Made by a program: the position numbers and the translations under genes. This document shows, one piece after another, positions 38,906 through 52,816 of a stretch of 64,000 nt of DNA (the stretch's first letter is position 1; each line of letters starts with the position of its first letter). Location of the stretch: assembly GCF_009389715.1 (NCBI RefSeq), contig NW_024067850.1, positions 124,001-188,000 on the forward strand, given 5' to 3'. This DNA is from Phoenix dactylifera (taxonomy: Eukaryota > Streptophyta > Magnoliopsida > Arecales > Arecaceae). Under the pieces are notes generated by a model. The model was not told the origin of the DNA. It searched no databases and worked only from the letters and a program-made list of their open reading frames with translations.

Positions 38906-40042
38906 TGACAAAGGTTGATATTTCGAAAGCTTGCTGTCAAATTGTAACCCTTTCTTTTGTAGAATTATGACCCATTTCTTGTTTAATTCACCATCCAAGA
39001 ACATCTCTCGCTAAAAGATCTAGTTTCTCGCTAAAAACCAACGGTTCGGGGCTTAAATGTAGGCCTATAGAAACTGCAAAGATGGTTTAGATTCCTTCGA
39101 ACCGGTGGAGGTTGGTGCAGGACCTACCTTGGAGGTGCGTTAGCAGTGGGTTAAGACAAGACAGCTAAATTTATTGAAGCCATTTGCAAGTTGTATTCTA
39201 AGCATATTGGTATATTGGACTAAATTGTTGACTTGGGCTGAGTAGTTTCCCGCTCTTGTTTGATCAAACCTTAGTCTAATCAAGCTCATATTGAAATTAT
39301 TTTTAATTTTCAATCCTCGAATGAAAGCTTTTTGCTTTCTTTTTTTGGTTACCCTAACAGGGAAAAAGGAGCATTCTCACCAATTCATTCAAAGAACCTT
39401 GATATTCAAATTCATCATTATACAATATAAATCAAAATTTGATCGAAGATATATATGAACAAACCAGCATGTCAATTTTCTTGCTTTTATTGCATCAATT
39501 ATGTTTAATTGTATATTATATATTATATTGTTTAGTCTTGTCAAGCTTAGATTTTGAACTTGGATTTCAGGCATGGCTAGTTTTATACGCAAATTATGGG
39601 TCTGGCTTGAATTGCCAAAGCCAATTCCAAAGCAGTCCATATTTTTGTTTAAATTTATAATGGTGACAAAGCCGCCCATTGTCCTTTGGACCTTTGTTCG
39701 TCACATCCACAAAGCTCCTTGCTGAAACATGATAAAATCAGTGTCAATAATCAAAAACCTATCATAGAACATTTATCAAGTAGAAAATAAAAGGAATTGC
39801 ATGATTTTGAAGAAAATAAAATTCTTAACACAATCCATTTACTCGATTGTTCATGTTAACATACTTGGCTCGAAGCATGATTTAAGTAAATTCAATCTTA
39901 TTAACATGATGACAATGGTGTCAAATAATTCAAAACACATTATATAATACTTATAAGTATGAGTGATGGATAAGAAAGACAGTACATGGCAGGACTGAAA
40001 AAGATGGGGGACGGGGGGAATTAAAAAAAACGAGGTAGAAGA
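38906..40042. other. Intergenic, nothing recognised
   Basis: AT-rich non-coding sequence up to the tRNA. The run of A at 40023-40030 serves as the T-run terminator of the minus-strand tRNA. Confidence 0.4.
40023..40030 (-). terminator. Pol III terminator of tRNA-Arg
   Basis: Eight A on the plus strand, i.e. a T8 run, about 12 nt after the tRNA 3' end. Confidence 0.7.
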
Positions 40043-40115
40043 CACGCCCAGTGGGACTCGAACCCACAATCGCCTGATTAGAAGTCAGACGCCTTATCCA
40101 TTAGGCCATGGGCGC
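40043..40115 (-). tRNA. trnR-TCT: tRNA-Arg (anticodon TCT)
   Basis: A 73-nt cloverleaf on the minus strand. The acceptor stem GCGCCCA pairs with TGGGCGT (one G-U), with discriminator G. The anticodon arm is CTGA-CTTCTAA-TCAG with anticodon TCT, reading AGA codons. The A box (TGGCCTAATGG) and B box (GGTTCGAGTCC) match the Pol III promoter consensus. There is no intron. It looks functional and nuclear. Confidence 0.95.
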
Positions 40116-40619
40116 CTTGGTGCATTTGTGGTACGTAGGATATATTTAGATAAATAAATAAACACAGCCTCTAGTCCGCCCAAACCATATCTCCCGCGTC
40201 TCCCATCCCAAGGCCTCCTCGCCATCGGCCCACCGCTTCCTTGCCTTCTCCCACCTCCGCAATTCTTCTTATGGCACTGGGATAGGAAAATCCATTTTTT
40301 CTGTTTTCTCTCTTATCTCTTCCACTTTTATCTAATATACAACCCGATTCTCCTTTGAGGAACCAATTGGCCTCTCAACTCCAATTCCAGAGGCATCCAA
40401 ATATCTGATGAAGCCTTATTCGCCACCATCTGCTCGTACAAGGTGATTCTTTTGCTCTTCCAACTTTGCTTCTATTGTCAACATTTGATCTCCATCCCCT
40501 CATCTTCTATATGTTCCCATGTCAGGTAAAATTTTTATAGTGTGGCAATTAAGTCAGGTCGGATAAAATACGGATCGGGTTGGATACATGATACATAAAA
40601 AAAATTTATCAATCCGAAA
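40116..40619. other. tRNA upstream region and possible gene fragment
   Basis: A CT-rich, coding-looking patch at about 40170-40445 includes a short plus-strand reading, GIQISDEALFATICSYK. That weakly resembles the start of a pentatricopeptide repeat, but it has stops nearby and no continuation. I do not call a gene. Confidence 0.2.
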
Positions 40620-41081
40620 TAGGGCTGAAATCGGATCGGATACAGATCCAATACTAATATATCCATATCCATATTTTTTTTTTGATAAATACAAAAACGG
40701 ATGTGGATATTAGTCCGATGCAAAAATTCACATCCATATTTATTTTAAATAGATATGGATACAAATTGTATACCAAAAATATAGATATAAATATGAATAT
40801 AAGTTAGATAATTAAACATTATGACTACATAATCAAGATATTATTAAGTAAGCAATAAATCAAGTTAATAACATATTAATGTAATCTTTTCTTAAAAGTT
40901 CATTAGTGCTATATAAAATTAAATAAATGGAATCGGATATTCAGGTAGTTGTCTATCCATATCCATATTTTTTTTGGACAGATATAGATATGGATATGGA
41001 TATGAATGCTTAAATTTCTATCCATATTCTGATATAAAAATAGATTCGGATGGATATTTATCTGATCTACCTTCACCCCTA
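40620..41081. mobile_element. hAT-type MITE with perfect 8-bp target duplication
   Basis: Termini TAGGGCTGAA (40620-40629) and TTCACCCCTA (41072-41081) are inverted with one mismatch. The octamer ATCCGAAA flanks both sides exactly (40612-40619 and 41082-41089). The 462-bp interior is AT-rich with ggatatggatatgg-like repeats and no coding. The 8-bp duplication and TAGGG-type ends indicate the hAT superfamily. Confidence 0.88.
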
Positions 41082-41089
41082 ATCCGAAA

Positions 41090-44000
41090 ACAACCTATTT
41101 ATTAAATGACTCAAAAATCTGAATCAGCACCTGACCACTTTATTGAACCGATTATTTAGTCCGACCTACAATAGGTTGGAATAATAAGTTGAAACAAGTA
41201 AAATGGTTAAATGATTAAGTATTGCCATCCCTTAAGTTTTTACTTTTACATTGGGATTTAGATTGCAAAGTTTGATTTTGATTCCATTGATTTCTTTTGT
41301 TATGGGAAGCCTTAATCATAGGATGCAATCAATCTTCTAAAGCTATGCATTCTAGTCTTTATAATGTCTCAGTCAGTGTGGTGTACGAATAAAGCTCGTA
41401 TCTTTACAGCATAAAAAAATCAAATCAGTGTTCGATGACTCACAGTTACTGAGAAGACCCACCGATCTGTGTACTAAAATTTTCTCGTAGGAATTGGATA
41501 GTTGAATCCATGTGCTGCAGTCTGCCAAGTGTTTGGGCGAGCGGTTGTCTTAAGAGATATTCTTCAGTAGTTAGCTAGCTTTGTATGTGAACAACTTTCT
41601 TTGGAGTGGGTTCTTTCATTTTCATTACTTTGTTTTGGAAGCATTCAGTATGTTATTTACTATTATCTAAACTCTTTTTGCTGAAATAAATAGGATGTAA
41701 GGATTCTTCCCATGGGTAGTTGTATCGTATGGACACATGGTTATACTCAACGAAGTAAGATAAGGAGATTTAAAAGGCCAATGGCATCACTGAGGCAGTT
41801 CAACCTAAAAGGAAGACATGGTGCAAGCCTAGGTCATTTCAAGGTGCAAGTTTCAGATATTGATTCAAATAATTATATATCTTGATAGGATATATTTATA
41901 GCACTTTGACATGTTCTTTAATTATGAGAAAGAATTTACTTTTCTCTAGCTATAAAGGTTTATCATGTAAGAATGTAATGAGACACATGCCTTCTCTACG
42001 ATAGAAATCATTGTTGGAGGTATATCTAACTTTGGATGAGTTATCAACACCAACCCCAAAGCAGAAGCTTCAATGAATTATCTCCAGCCTCTCTCCCCTT
42101 TGAGGTGTGAGCTTTTTAGTTTCAGCCCTCTTTTTCATGGAATTGTTTGGCTTAACTTAACCATCTTGATAAATTCTAATAGCTGCTGGCTTCTTCTTTT
42201 ACATCTTCCCTCGTTGCCTTCATGTACATATCGTGTGATTTACATGGTATATATTCTATTCGTGATAATGGCGTATAATAACCTTGGCTATTTATTTGAT
42301 AATGACCCTCAGTCTTCTGCTTACCCTAGCTTAAAAACTAGAAAAGCTTTTCTCTATTATAAACCAATATTTGTTTTCTCAGCATGTGAATGTGGGCCAC
42401 TGGTTCTCCTTGTCACCTCATTAAGGAATTAGTTGGTGGTCTTGTCTCCTGTTACAGTTGCTCGGAAGAGACCATTTGCAACAACTGAACCCCATCATAA
42501 TTTTTAGCTTCATAGTGTGCAAGTCGCAATTATGGGTTCATTATTAGCATGAAAATATTCAAAGGAGATCCTTGGTTCTTGATGTCATAGACACAGGTAA
42601 GTCATGACTGGGAATCAATAGGAGAATTCATATTAGAGATATATTTGTAAATGCTGGTAGATTATGGGGAGTCTATTATGGTTTTTACCATCCTTACATT
42701 ATATAAAGGATATTGGGGAGTAGAGTTCACTGCAGAAAATCCGTCACTTACATGTATTTCTTCATTAGTTCATGTTATTTGTGGTGCATGATCAAGAAAT
42801 AGATAGGAATTCGAGAGCTTTCCAGTCTACGAGATGTGACTCACCATTTAGAATAATTATGTTAGTTTAGTTATTAAGGGACAAGATGATAATCTGCTTA
42901 CAAGGTATGAAAATTCTATGGACATGATAGGAGCTTGATGAGGCAGCAATTATATGGTGAAGAGGAAAGGAATAGAGACGAGCCATCATGAAGACATGGT
43001 GATAGAAAGGTTTACCCATGGGGAGAGCTAGGTCTCTCTCTCTCTTACATAACTATTATTATTGCTAGTACTATTATTACTAGTAGTACATTCGATATAT
43101 CTTATATGAATAAGAAATTTATAACCGAGCTCAACAACCCAATGCCCAGAAACTTCCAACTACAGTACCAATATGATCACAATAATTGTCCTCTAGTTGA
43201 CCAAAAGATCTTTTATTGGATAGCTTGGTATGTACATTTACATTAAGACTGCAAATAGGTCGGGTTGACCCATGACCCAACCTAACCTAAACAAATCCGT
43301 TTAGATCCAATAAGGATCCGATTTAAGGATAAGTGGAGCTAGGTCAGATTTTCAATTTGGAGCTATTCTGTATTCCAGGTTGGGTCTGGGTTTATTGTGT
43401 TCTAACCCAGCTCGACCGACTTGATTGCTATCTAGATCTAATTTGGGTATTATGACCTATTGTTCGACGTGATCCGATCCAAATCCAGTATATCCATTAA
43501 CCCGAGGTTTGGGAGGGGGTTAATAAAGTATTGCTCTCTCTATTACAAACTCAATGCATTTAATGTCTCTAGGCTCTTAAAATGGAAGTCTCTCTAAGAC
43601 TGTTTCTTCATAATGTATTTTTACTGAGTTTCTAAACTAAAATATTGGTTTACTGTTGAAGTTTCTTCACTGATTTTGATTTGATCGAGGAGAAGAAAAA
43701 TTTTCTTCAATCCGCTCAACTCGAATCTCTCGAAAGATAACTAAAAGAAGATAAAAAAATTTCGAAAGTATGGCTTTAAATTTCTTTTTTCTTTTATTAA
43801 TTATTAAAAAAATAAGGTAAATAGCCTCTATTTATAATGTGAGGTCAGTCCTACCATAATTTGAGTTAGATTCTCTTTCTAAACCTAGTATGTCCTTCTT
43901 TTAAAAAATAGACGTCTCTAGTAAGAATGTTTTTTAAAAAGCTAAAAATATTGAGGAGGTAGATCTCGACTTCTACATCAACTTTGCCTTCTGTTGCTCT

Positions 44001-44459
44001 GCTTGATTCTTTTCGGATAGAGAGCTATGCCAGATCAAAGTCTTAACCGAAATGAAAACTTTTGGTTTAACCAACCCATTTTGGGGTTTAAATGGTAAGA
44101 TTTTATCCCAATTCAACCTCCTAGTTGTAGATCTCGAAAAGATATCCAATTTTTTTTTAAAAAAAATTTCGTCTCTATTGGGTGTCGCATGACTAAATTA
44201 TGGCCTTCCGAAGTTGGCCCTGTAACTTGGCTTTTCGATATCTTTTCGATATGAAAGATCTTACTCCTGAACCCTGTCCAGCCCTGCTTATAGGAATTAC
44301 ACATAACTTTTCAGAAAAGTGAATAATCAACTAAATATAAGTATTCTGAAAATCTGTCACTTTTCTATTGTCAACCAAACATGCCAAAAGTACTTTCTCA
44401 AGTATTCTCTTTTCAGAAATCTACTCTCTAATAATTATATTTGTAGAAGAAAAAATATT
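41090..44459. other. Intergenic, nothing firmly recognised
   Basis: Mostly AT-rich. A block near 43250-43510 (aaataggtcgggttgaccca ...) looks like part of another hAT-like MITE, without a clear second end. A frame at 42073-42432 has no recognisable domain. Confidence 0.35.
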
Positions 44460-44464
44460 TTTCA

Positions 44465-44480
44465 CGAACCAAACGAGCCC
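44465..44480. repeat. Single terminal repeat of a GGGCTCGTTTGG-type MITE
   Basis: cgaaccaaacgagccc matches the termini of the MITE at 12947-13416. The other end is missing, so only a truncated copy remains just upstream of the CASP-like gene. Confidence 0.45.
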
Positions 44481-44612
44481 TTAGAATAATAATAATAATA
44501 AAAGCCTTTCATTGCCGCATGGGTTCTGGCCCCCAACCCCGGCCTTCCCCATTAATGCTGTCAACTTCTCCATCTTCCCTCTTAAAACATCCCCTAAGGG
44601 AATCTCGGAAGA

Positions 44613-44631
44613 GAGAGAGAGAGAGAGAGAG
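44613..44631 (+). repeat. (GA)n microsatellite in the CASP-like 5' leader
   Basis: About nine and a half GA units 14 bp before the start codon, a common feature of plant 5' UTRs. Confidence 0.8.
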
Positions 44632-44644
44632 TTGCCTCTGAGAC

Positions 44645-47600
44645 ATGAGAATGAGCAAGTTATTGAAGGCTGAAAGTCTTCTAAGGGTCTTGTGCTTGGT
44701 GTTGGCTTCCATGGCAGCTGTGCTTATTGGTCTGGATACACAGACTAAGACAGTCTTCTTCGTCAGGAGAAAGGCTACCGTTAAGGATCTAGAAGCTCTG
44801 TGGTAGGTCATCGGCCAAGATTTGGTTGTTCTACTTGATGTGTTTCTGTTCGATCGAGTCCACTCACTAATTAGTTGGGTTCTGATCGATCTGTGTTTCT
44901 TTGTAGGATCTCGACCATCATTACTTCCATAGCAGCAGGTTATCATCTTCTTCAGTTCTGCAGGTGCTTGGCCTTTGCTTGGCTCACCAAGAATCCATGT
45001 TGGAGCAACAAGTTTATGGCATGGGCAAGCTTTTTGTTAGATCAGGTAAGATTAATCGAGATTTCTTTCATTTCCACGGAAGAGGTTTATATGCTTGCAC
45101 GGTCAGATGCTAACGCCAGCCTATATTATTTTATTTATGAATTAAGTAGTTTCGTATCATATATTCCACAGTAGATTTAGAGGACATCTTACAGGGCAAG
45201 TAGACTTTTTATATGCTGATTTTTCTTCTCTTGAGAAACTTAGAGATACACTTAAAAAAATTTAATCAAGATGAATAATTGCCCATTTTACTTAGTCATT
45301 TCTGATAAATAGCTCTCGGTCTTCGAATTATCTCAATTAAGTAGGACACATAGAGGGAAGTCATATATACATACACATCACTCTGTTGTTCCATTTGGTC
45401 CATCATGCATAATCAAAGTTATGATAATAAATCTAATCATATCAGTTGTTTTTTAGGCGAAAGTTGATATATCAAATAAGAAAGTTGATAAATCTCTAGA
45501 GTTACATATGTTTACATTTGTCATCATAATACAGCAACGATACAACAAAAATTGTTAGACATATGTTAATTTTTTACTGAAATTAAATGCTTAATTTTAA
45601 AATTATATTTATTACATATTACAAGAAAGAGTTAACTTCATGAGATGTTTAATCCTCTGTGCAATTAAAATTTTGGCAAATATCAAATGATCTTAATAAA
45701 GACAGATTTCTCATCATCAAGAAAACCTAACAGAAAGGCAAACATTATTTCTATGAAAATGGATATTCATCTCTATCCTAACTCTCTATTCCTTCAAAGC
45801 CTATGCATGGCATGCCTCCCAAGTTATTTTTCGCTTGCTGATCATCTATGAAAGAGTAATAATTCATTTTGTAAACCTGTCGATGAACTAAAAGCATATC
45901 TTAAAGCATACAATCATTTTTTTTTCTTTTTTGAGATTAGGAAGGGCTAAACTCCATCTTCTATCTCATATCTATCCCATCCTTGGAGGGCTGAGTCTAA
46001 TTAGAATCAAACCTCTACCCCCTGTGCAAGTGGAAAGGAATGAATCATCCAAGCAAGTGCTTGATCGTACACAACCAATTAATCTTGTCATCAATGTTTT
46101 GGATGCTTGTTACTGTTTTTGATTGAAATTATCTTTTGCTAGAAGAAACCAAAGTGCTTTGTCAAACTACTGCCTCCAAATAAGTTGATGCTGCATGCAC
46201 CAATGTTAGCTCCAACAGGCAACATACCTTCACTTAAATATGGATGAAAGCTTAAGGAGAGTGGTGCAGGTGGCATGAGCTCATCCATTACATTCACCCG
46301 TAAATAGGGCTGCAAATGGGTTGGATCGGTCGGGTTCAAGTCCGAATCGAAATTGGGTGGATCCGACTTAATCTAAAAAATAGAACGGTCAAAATTTAGG
46401 ACCTGATCTGGTCCTGCGAGTCCTAAAATTTGGAATAATTTGGATCTTATACGGATCGGATTGATTCAAGTCACGGGTTAATCTGACTCATTTGCAGCTT
46501 TATCCGTAAGCGGCAGCAAGCTGCTACTATTTAGGTTTGTAACTAGAACTATATTTTCTCCACTTGATCAGCTGTAGAGGTCTGTATAGATTCTATACGC
46601 ATGGGTGAGGTTAAGTGGAAAACTCCAGTCTTTTATTTCACTAATAAAGAAAGGTCGCCCCGCAGCGCGCATCAAAGTCATTCATCACGTAGTCCGACCT
46701 ACAGACGAGCTTAATGAGGGTACTTGACTGCCTTCAATGCGGAGGGGTGGAAGGGGGATTTGGATCCGGTTTTCCAAAAAAGCCGGACCCTCACAAAATT
46801 AATTTTTAGATGCTTTTCAGAAGGACAGAAAAAACTATTCTCCACCAAAGTTGCAAAGGACTCGAATCCAAAAGCAACTCAAGCAGCAAATAACGAATTT
46901 GAAAGCTCACAAACATAATTTATAATAAATATTTATATAAAATTATATATTTTTATTTATAATATATATTATTAATTATATTTTTTAATTATGATCAAAA
47001 TTCGAATTTGGATTGATATTAATTGAATCAATCTCGAATATTTTTTTTAATTGAATAAAATGAAAATTTGAATATTAAAGCTCAATTATTGCTCGGCTCG
47101 TTTGCACCTAACTCTAGGTTGCGTATCTCAAAGGCTATGCGTCCGCTATTGCCATGGAGACCTAGCGGCAATATAATTTTAATTCATGTGATCCTTATCC
47201 ACATCACATGCGTGTTCCAGAAAAGCAAGTGTTTGGGGTGTGAGAGGTGGGATTTGGGACTGAGAAGAGATAAGGTGTCCGCAGGACCGTGACGAGGACC
47301 GAAGAAACGGGGCCGGTCAAGTTGCCCGGGTTCGAAACACAGAGACATCGATTAAATTAGGAAACCGGATGCTCCACGTTCGGATGGCTTGCTGGCGATT
47401 ATGCTTTCCTTCCATTTGTACCAAAATGGCGCTGGGGTGAGCCCACGGGTCGGAAAAGGAACGCAAAACCTGCGACCTGTATCGAACATTCTCTGATGGA
47501 AGGAGGGTCCAGTGGAGGCTGCTACGCGGATGGGCTGGTCCGTTCCCCTCCCCTCCAATTTTTCACTAAAAAAAAAAAAGAAACGGGGCCGGTAATGTCA

Positions 47601-50193
47601 AAAGTTGGCGTCAAGCCGACTTTAGTGACAAGGTATTTCATTTATTTAGATTCTTTTTTCAAGAGATTTTTCAAAAAGTCGCCCGTGTCGGAGTTCTCTT
47701 TCGGCCAAGATATCAGCTTGATTGCTTGAATCAGATGGAATATATAAAACCCTTTTTTATTATTATCTTGACTGATATAAATTGGTATATTTCAAAACAT
47801 TTTTACTAATATAACATTAGTATTAATTAATTTTCTCAACATTAATGTTCTAAAATAGTTATTAATCTGTTTCAGGGTTTATTGATATGTAATGTAAGTA
47901 TCTATCTAGTATGTATCCAGAAGAATCTCAAATCTTTTAAGTGTTTGATTGGATATGTTAAAGGATTAGAATGAAAATTACGTAGGAATCATATTTTTTA
48001 GCCCATCTATCTTGCATTTTTTAAAAATCTATCTAATTTTTTGAACTGCAGGAAGAAAAAAAAATAAATTTTTGTTAATATAGGATCATGTTTAAATGGA
48101 CCATCTAATTTCCAAATATTACATAATTTTTAGCTTAATCATGTATAAATATTTAAATATATTTTTTCCAAATGTGAAGGCGTTTTTTTTTTGGTCTTCA
48201 TTGAAATTAATAACCCACCACGCTGGCCAAACGCCTGCCAGATATAAAATATTGGTAGTAGCTTTAATTTCACATGTTACAATCAAAAAGGGGAACAATA
48301 TCCATTTATTAACATTAAATACTCCGCATATAAATAAAAGTAAGGTAAACAAATGTGGGGACCCATGGCTTTAAGTTCATCAACAATGAAAGTAAAGACT
48401 TTTGTATAGCTATAAATTCATTCATTGGTAGTTTATTTCCCCACTGTTTAATCTGCATCATCTTCTAGCATGGCTAATGATAGCAGATTTGAGTAAACTG
48501 CTTGTAATGTTATTATAATTGTTCATTCTTGAACTTTGATATGATAGGCCCTAAACAATTTATGTATGTGCCCATTGTCAATAGTGTGACGAGAAATCCT
48601 TGGACGCCCTCTCGAAGTGCAATGTCTACCCACAACTGGCGTGTATGTGATCACCCATCTAATGGACTCAGAGCTTAGCTATCATCTAATGAGTGTGTGC
48701 TTCTTTAATGATGCAGCTTTTGACAATGAGAATGCTAAATAAACAGACATTTCTCACATACAACTTATAAAAAATAGGTTGAGACCTCACATAACATTGC
48801 CTTTTGGAGATCATTTTTTTTTTTTTTGGAAGTCTAGAAATTCTTTTGAGTGATTTTGAGAGAAAAAATTTTAACTAATTCAGAAGCTTACTCCGCAACA
48901 AAATTTTTTAAAAATTAATTCAAAATAGTTTGTAGCCATAATGATTTAAGTTAATGTGTTTTTAATATCATAATCAAATAATTAAGGATTTTGAGTTTTA
49001 GTCTTATGATTTTTTTTTTGTTACTTAGTAATCACCTTAAAAAATTAATTATTATTTATTATTAAAAAATAATTTTTATATCAATAATATTTTATGCTAA
49101 CATAAATATAATTATTATATAATATAATTCAATATACTATATTATAATACAATAATCATATATTATTGTCATTATTATTATATTTCCATAATCATATTGT
49201 AATAATATATTATTATATAAGAGCAGTATTTAATATAATAATATTATGTTAAAATAATAATATCATGTTACTATATATAATATTATAATACAATAATTTT
49301 CTGAAATTTTACTAAATTTTTATGATAAATAGGGAAAATTATTATTTACTATATACTTAGATTAAAATATCAAAAGAAATAATTTATAAATAAAAGCATT
49401 TTCTTGTCTTGTATATCAAATAGATGTTAAACTTTCACGTCCCTTCAAAAAAGATATAATTAGTAAACGACAAATAATTTTCTACTAATAATTTTAACGA
49501 CGAAAGCTTTTATTTCTAAATCTCTACCGATAAAAGCTCTACTAACTACAGCAGGCCCTAAATGTTGACGTAGGAATATTCAAAAGCAGATCCTTCGTTT
49601 GACTGCTATTTCATCTCTCATCATGACATAGTTAGCATGTCAAACTTTGTCACTGGTGCATGGTTAGATTTTTTTTTTTCTGCCTGGGAAGTGGCCCCAT
49701 ATAGAGAACATAGGCAAAAATTTTGCACATCCTATGGTAAGCCCTGTTGCTTACATGTCATGCTGAGAATTGGTCATAAATTTAGCATAGTTTTAGCATG
49801 CAGAAATTGGTCACTAAGTATTTATTTTCTGGAAAATAAATAGCCACAACAATTAGGCTTTACACTGAAGAGATTGGGATGGGCCTGGCATGCTGACGTG
49901 TCACTCAGTTAACTGTCCATTTGCGCGCTCCCTCGGCGTACCTTCATGGCGTGCTTTCTGTGGTTTCGTGCGCGCAGGGGGTGACGTACGTGACTTTCGG
50001 GGGGATCCTGGCGGGGATGCAGGCCTCGATGATCGCGGTGACCGGGATGCGCGCCCTCCAGTGGGAGAAGCTATGCAACATCTACGCCCGGTTCTGCGAC
50101 CAGGTCGCCGCCGGCCTCGTCTGCGGCATTGCTGCGTCCCTCTCCATGGCCGTCGTCTCCTCCGTCTCCGCCTACCACCTCTTCCGCCTCTAA
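44645..50193 (+). CDS. CASP-like membrane protein (CASPL2-type)
   Basis: A four-transmembrane MARVEL-related protein of the Casparian-strip membrane domain family, which forms plasma-membrane scaffolds. Three exons: 44645-44802, 44907-45045, 49978-50193, giving 170 residues, typical for the family. Junctions are exact: TG|G encodes Trp53, then phase 0. Motifs include IGLDTQTKTVFFVRRKATVK after TM1 (about 12-29), TM2 (about 54-74), LLDQGVTYVTFGGILAGMQA (TM3, Asp98), ALQWEKLCNIYARFCDQVAA, and TM4 ending SVSAYHLFRL. The Arg in TM1 (Arg14) and Asp in TM3 are the conserved CASP pair. An in-frame ATG two codons later (44651) is an alternative start. Exon 3 is much more GC-rich than exons 1-2, and the second intron is 4.9 kb, AT-rich and contains a MITE. 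The CASPL2 placement is by motif; the exact subgroup is uncertain. Confidence 0.88.
46305..46502. mobile_element. hAT-type MITE in the CASP-like intron
   Basis: Termini TAGGGCTGCAAATGGGT and ACTCATTTGCAGCTTTA are inverted with a few mismatches. The flanks cccgtaaa and tccgtaag agree at six of eight positions, which fits an aged 8-bp hAT duplication. It is 198 bp and non-coding. Confidence 0.7.
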
Positions 50194-50882
<689 letters not shown>

Positions 50883-50959
50883 ACGGTTCTAGTTATTGCA
50901 TTTCTTTGTTTCGAACCATTCTTTCATTCAATTCTTCTTTCCTTTCTTTTTTCTTCTAG

Positions 50960-51017
50960 ATACTATCTTAAAAAAATAAGAGAATAGAAAATTGTATTTC
51001 TGTCTCTCTATTACAAT
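50960..51017 (-). repeat. LTR-start fragment shared with 63020-63080
   Basis: A 28-bp identity (aataagagaatagaaaattg then tatttctg) at 50975-51002 recurs at 63041-63068. Both are preceded by gatacta, like the reverse complement of a tRNA-iMet primer site. This copy is cut by the CACTA terminus at 51018. Confidence 0.4.
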
Positions 51018-51029
51018 CACTATAAGAAA

Positions 51030-51370
51030 ATGGGGCATTAGCGACGCTTTTTTTGGTCATTACCGATGCTTTTACGCATCGGTAAAACAGTTTCCGACGC
51101 TTTCCAAAGCGTCGGCAAAGCGTCCCCAATGTAATAGTAGAAAAAATAATTTCCGACGCTTTTAGAAGCGTCAAGACGTAGCGACGCTTTACCGATGTTT
51201 TTGAGCGTCGAAAATTACCGGCAATTTAGCGATGCTTTTTAGAAGCATCGCCAATGAACCACCATGTAGCAGCGCTTTAAAGCGTCATTAATTAGAATTT
51301 TCCGATGCTTTAACGCATCGCTAATTGGGACCTATTCGTGATTTTAACGACGCTTTAAAGCGTCGTTAGG
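51030..51370. repeat. CACTA subterminal palindromic repeats
   Basis: More than ten copies of GACGCTTT / AAAGCGTC (with GATGC variants), many as back-to-back inverted pairs such as cgacgctttaaagcgtcg. In CACTA elements such motifs bind the accessory transposase protein. Confidence 0.85.
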
Positions 51371-52816
51371 GTAAACTTTTTAACAAATTTTTTTAAAAAA
51401 TTAAAACTCAGTTTACAAAATCAAATGCATACACAATAAATGCGATATACACATGTCACAATCAAACATATTTATCTAAATATTCATTTGTCAAATTACA
51501 TTCATACTGTCAATTTACGTTTACAATATACTTCGAAAAATATAAAAAAATACATATAAAACTCCTAAATAAAAGCTATCGGAGGTCGATGGCATCATCA
51601 TCTCTACGCGCAGATGAAGTATCAGGAACCTGAAAAAAAAAACTTAAGAAGTTAAGAATACGAAAATCATTAAGCTCATTAAAAAAAAATGATACTTATA
51701 TAAAATATTCAAGTAAATGTAGTTATTTACCTGAGGAGGGACAAACTGATGCAACAAAGATGTAATATGATCAATTTGAGCCCTCAAAGATTGTATCTCT
51801 ATCTAATGGCTCTGCTTTAACTCTTATATCTCTGCCTTCAGATAATTAACCTCTACAGTGCTACTACTCTGTCTGGCATCTTGAGTATATCTACCCACTG
51901 CAGACAACTGAGTGGAGGTAACTCCAACGCGATAACCCTCATTCGACCATAACGCTTTAAGCCCATTAATTCAGTAAACACCTGAGCTTCAATACATCTG
52001 GTGTTGTCGATTGAAGATGACTCCCCGATACGCTCTGAAATAAGGGATGTAGCCCTTTCCTATATCTCTCAAAAATAATCACATTAATTTTTGAAAAATT
52101 ACAACTCATAAAAATCATTAATTGCACAAATCATTAATGAATACATACAACTATATCTCTCGACTCCTCCCGGATAAAGCTGTCATCTCGGTGGGCGTGA
52201 GTCATCTTATAGAACTCTACCTCACCAGGCTCCTTTTCATGCTCTTTCATCTACAACAAAAAGTATCTTGAAAGTGCTATATATCATGATACATGCTATA
52301 TGATACGAGAGTTTCAAAGAAACTTATGAATTCAGCTCTAAGCCTCGCATAACTCTTCGAGCCTGAAGTATGAGGAACTGTCTGAGATGCTCGTGCAGCT
52401 CGACCAATGTCAGAATATGTCTACCACAAAAAAAGTAACAATGTAATATATTAAATGTATTAAACATTATATAAGGTATTGAGAGAGTATACACAACCTG
52501 TCATCTCTCGAAAAACTAATAGTGAACGAGCTCCCTCCACTGATGAGGGTATACATCAGGAGGACAAACACGAGCAACCTCCTCCTCTGTCATACCTCGT
52601 GCTTCTAGTCGGCCTTCAACTTCGACTTATATTTTTTTCATTTGCGGACGAGGGACTTTAGCACCCAATCATAGCTCTCTGGAGGGAGCACAAACTTTTT
52701 CTATACCAAAGTAAACAATGTTATAACAATATTAAATTGAAATATTAAAATTATAATAGTAAGCAAATTAACATACAATAGGTATCAAATTAACAATATT
52801 AAATTCAATTCTTTAT

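Noticed and set aside
40170..40445. Possible pentatricopeptide-repeat gene start
   Set aside because: Only a short PPR-like stretch without continuation or clear start; stops close by.
42073..42432. 119-codon hydrophobic frame
   Set aside because: No recognisable motif, AT-rich context, no splice-supported neighbours.
47303..47595. gaaacggggccggt occurring twice 275 bp apart
   Set aside because: Match is too short and isolated to support a repeat or element border.
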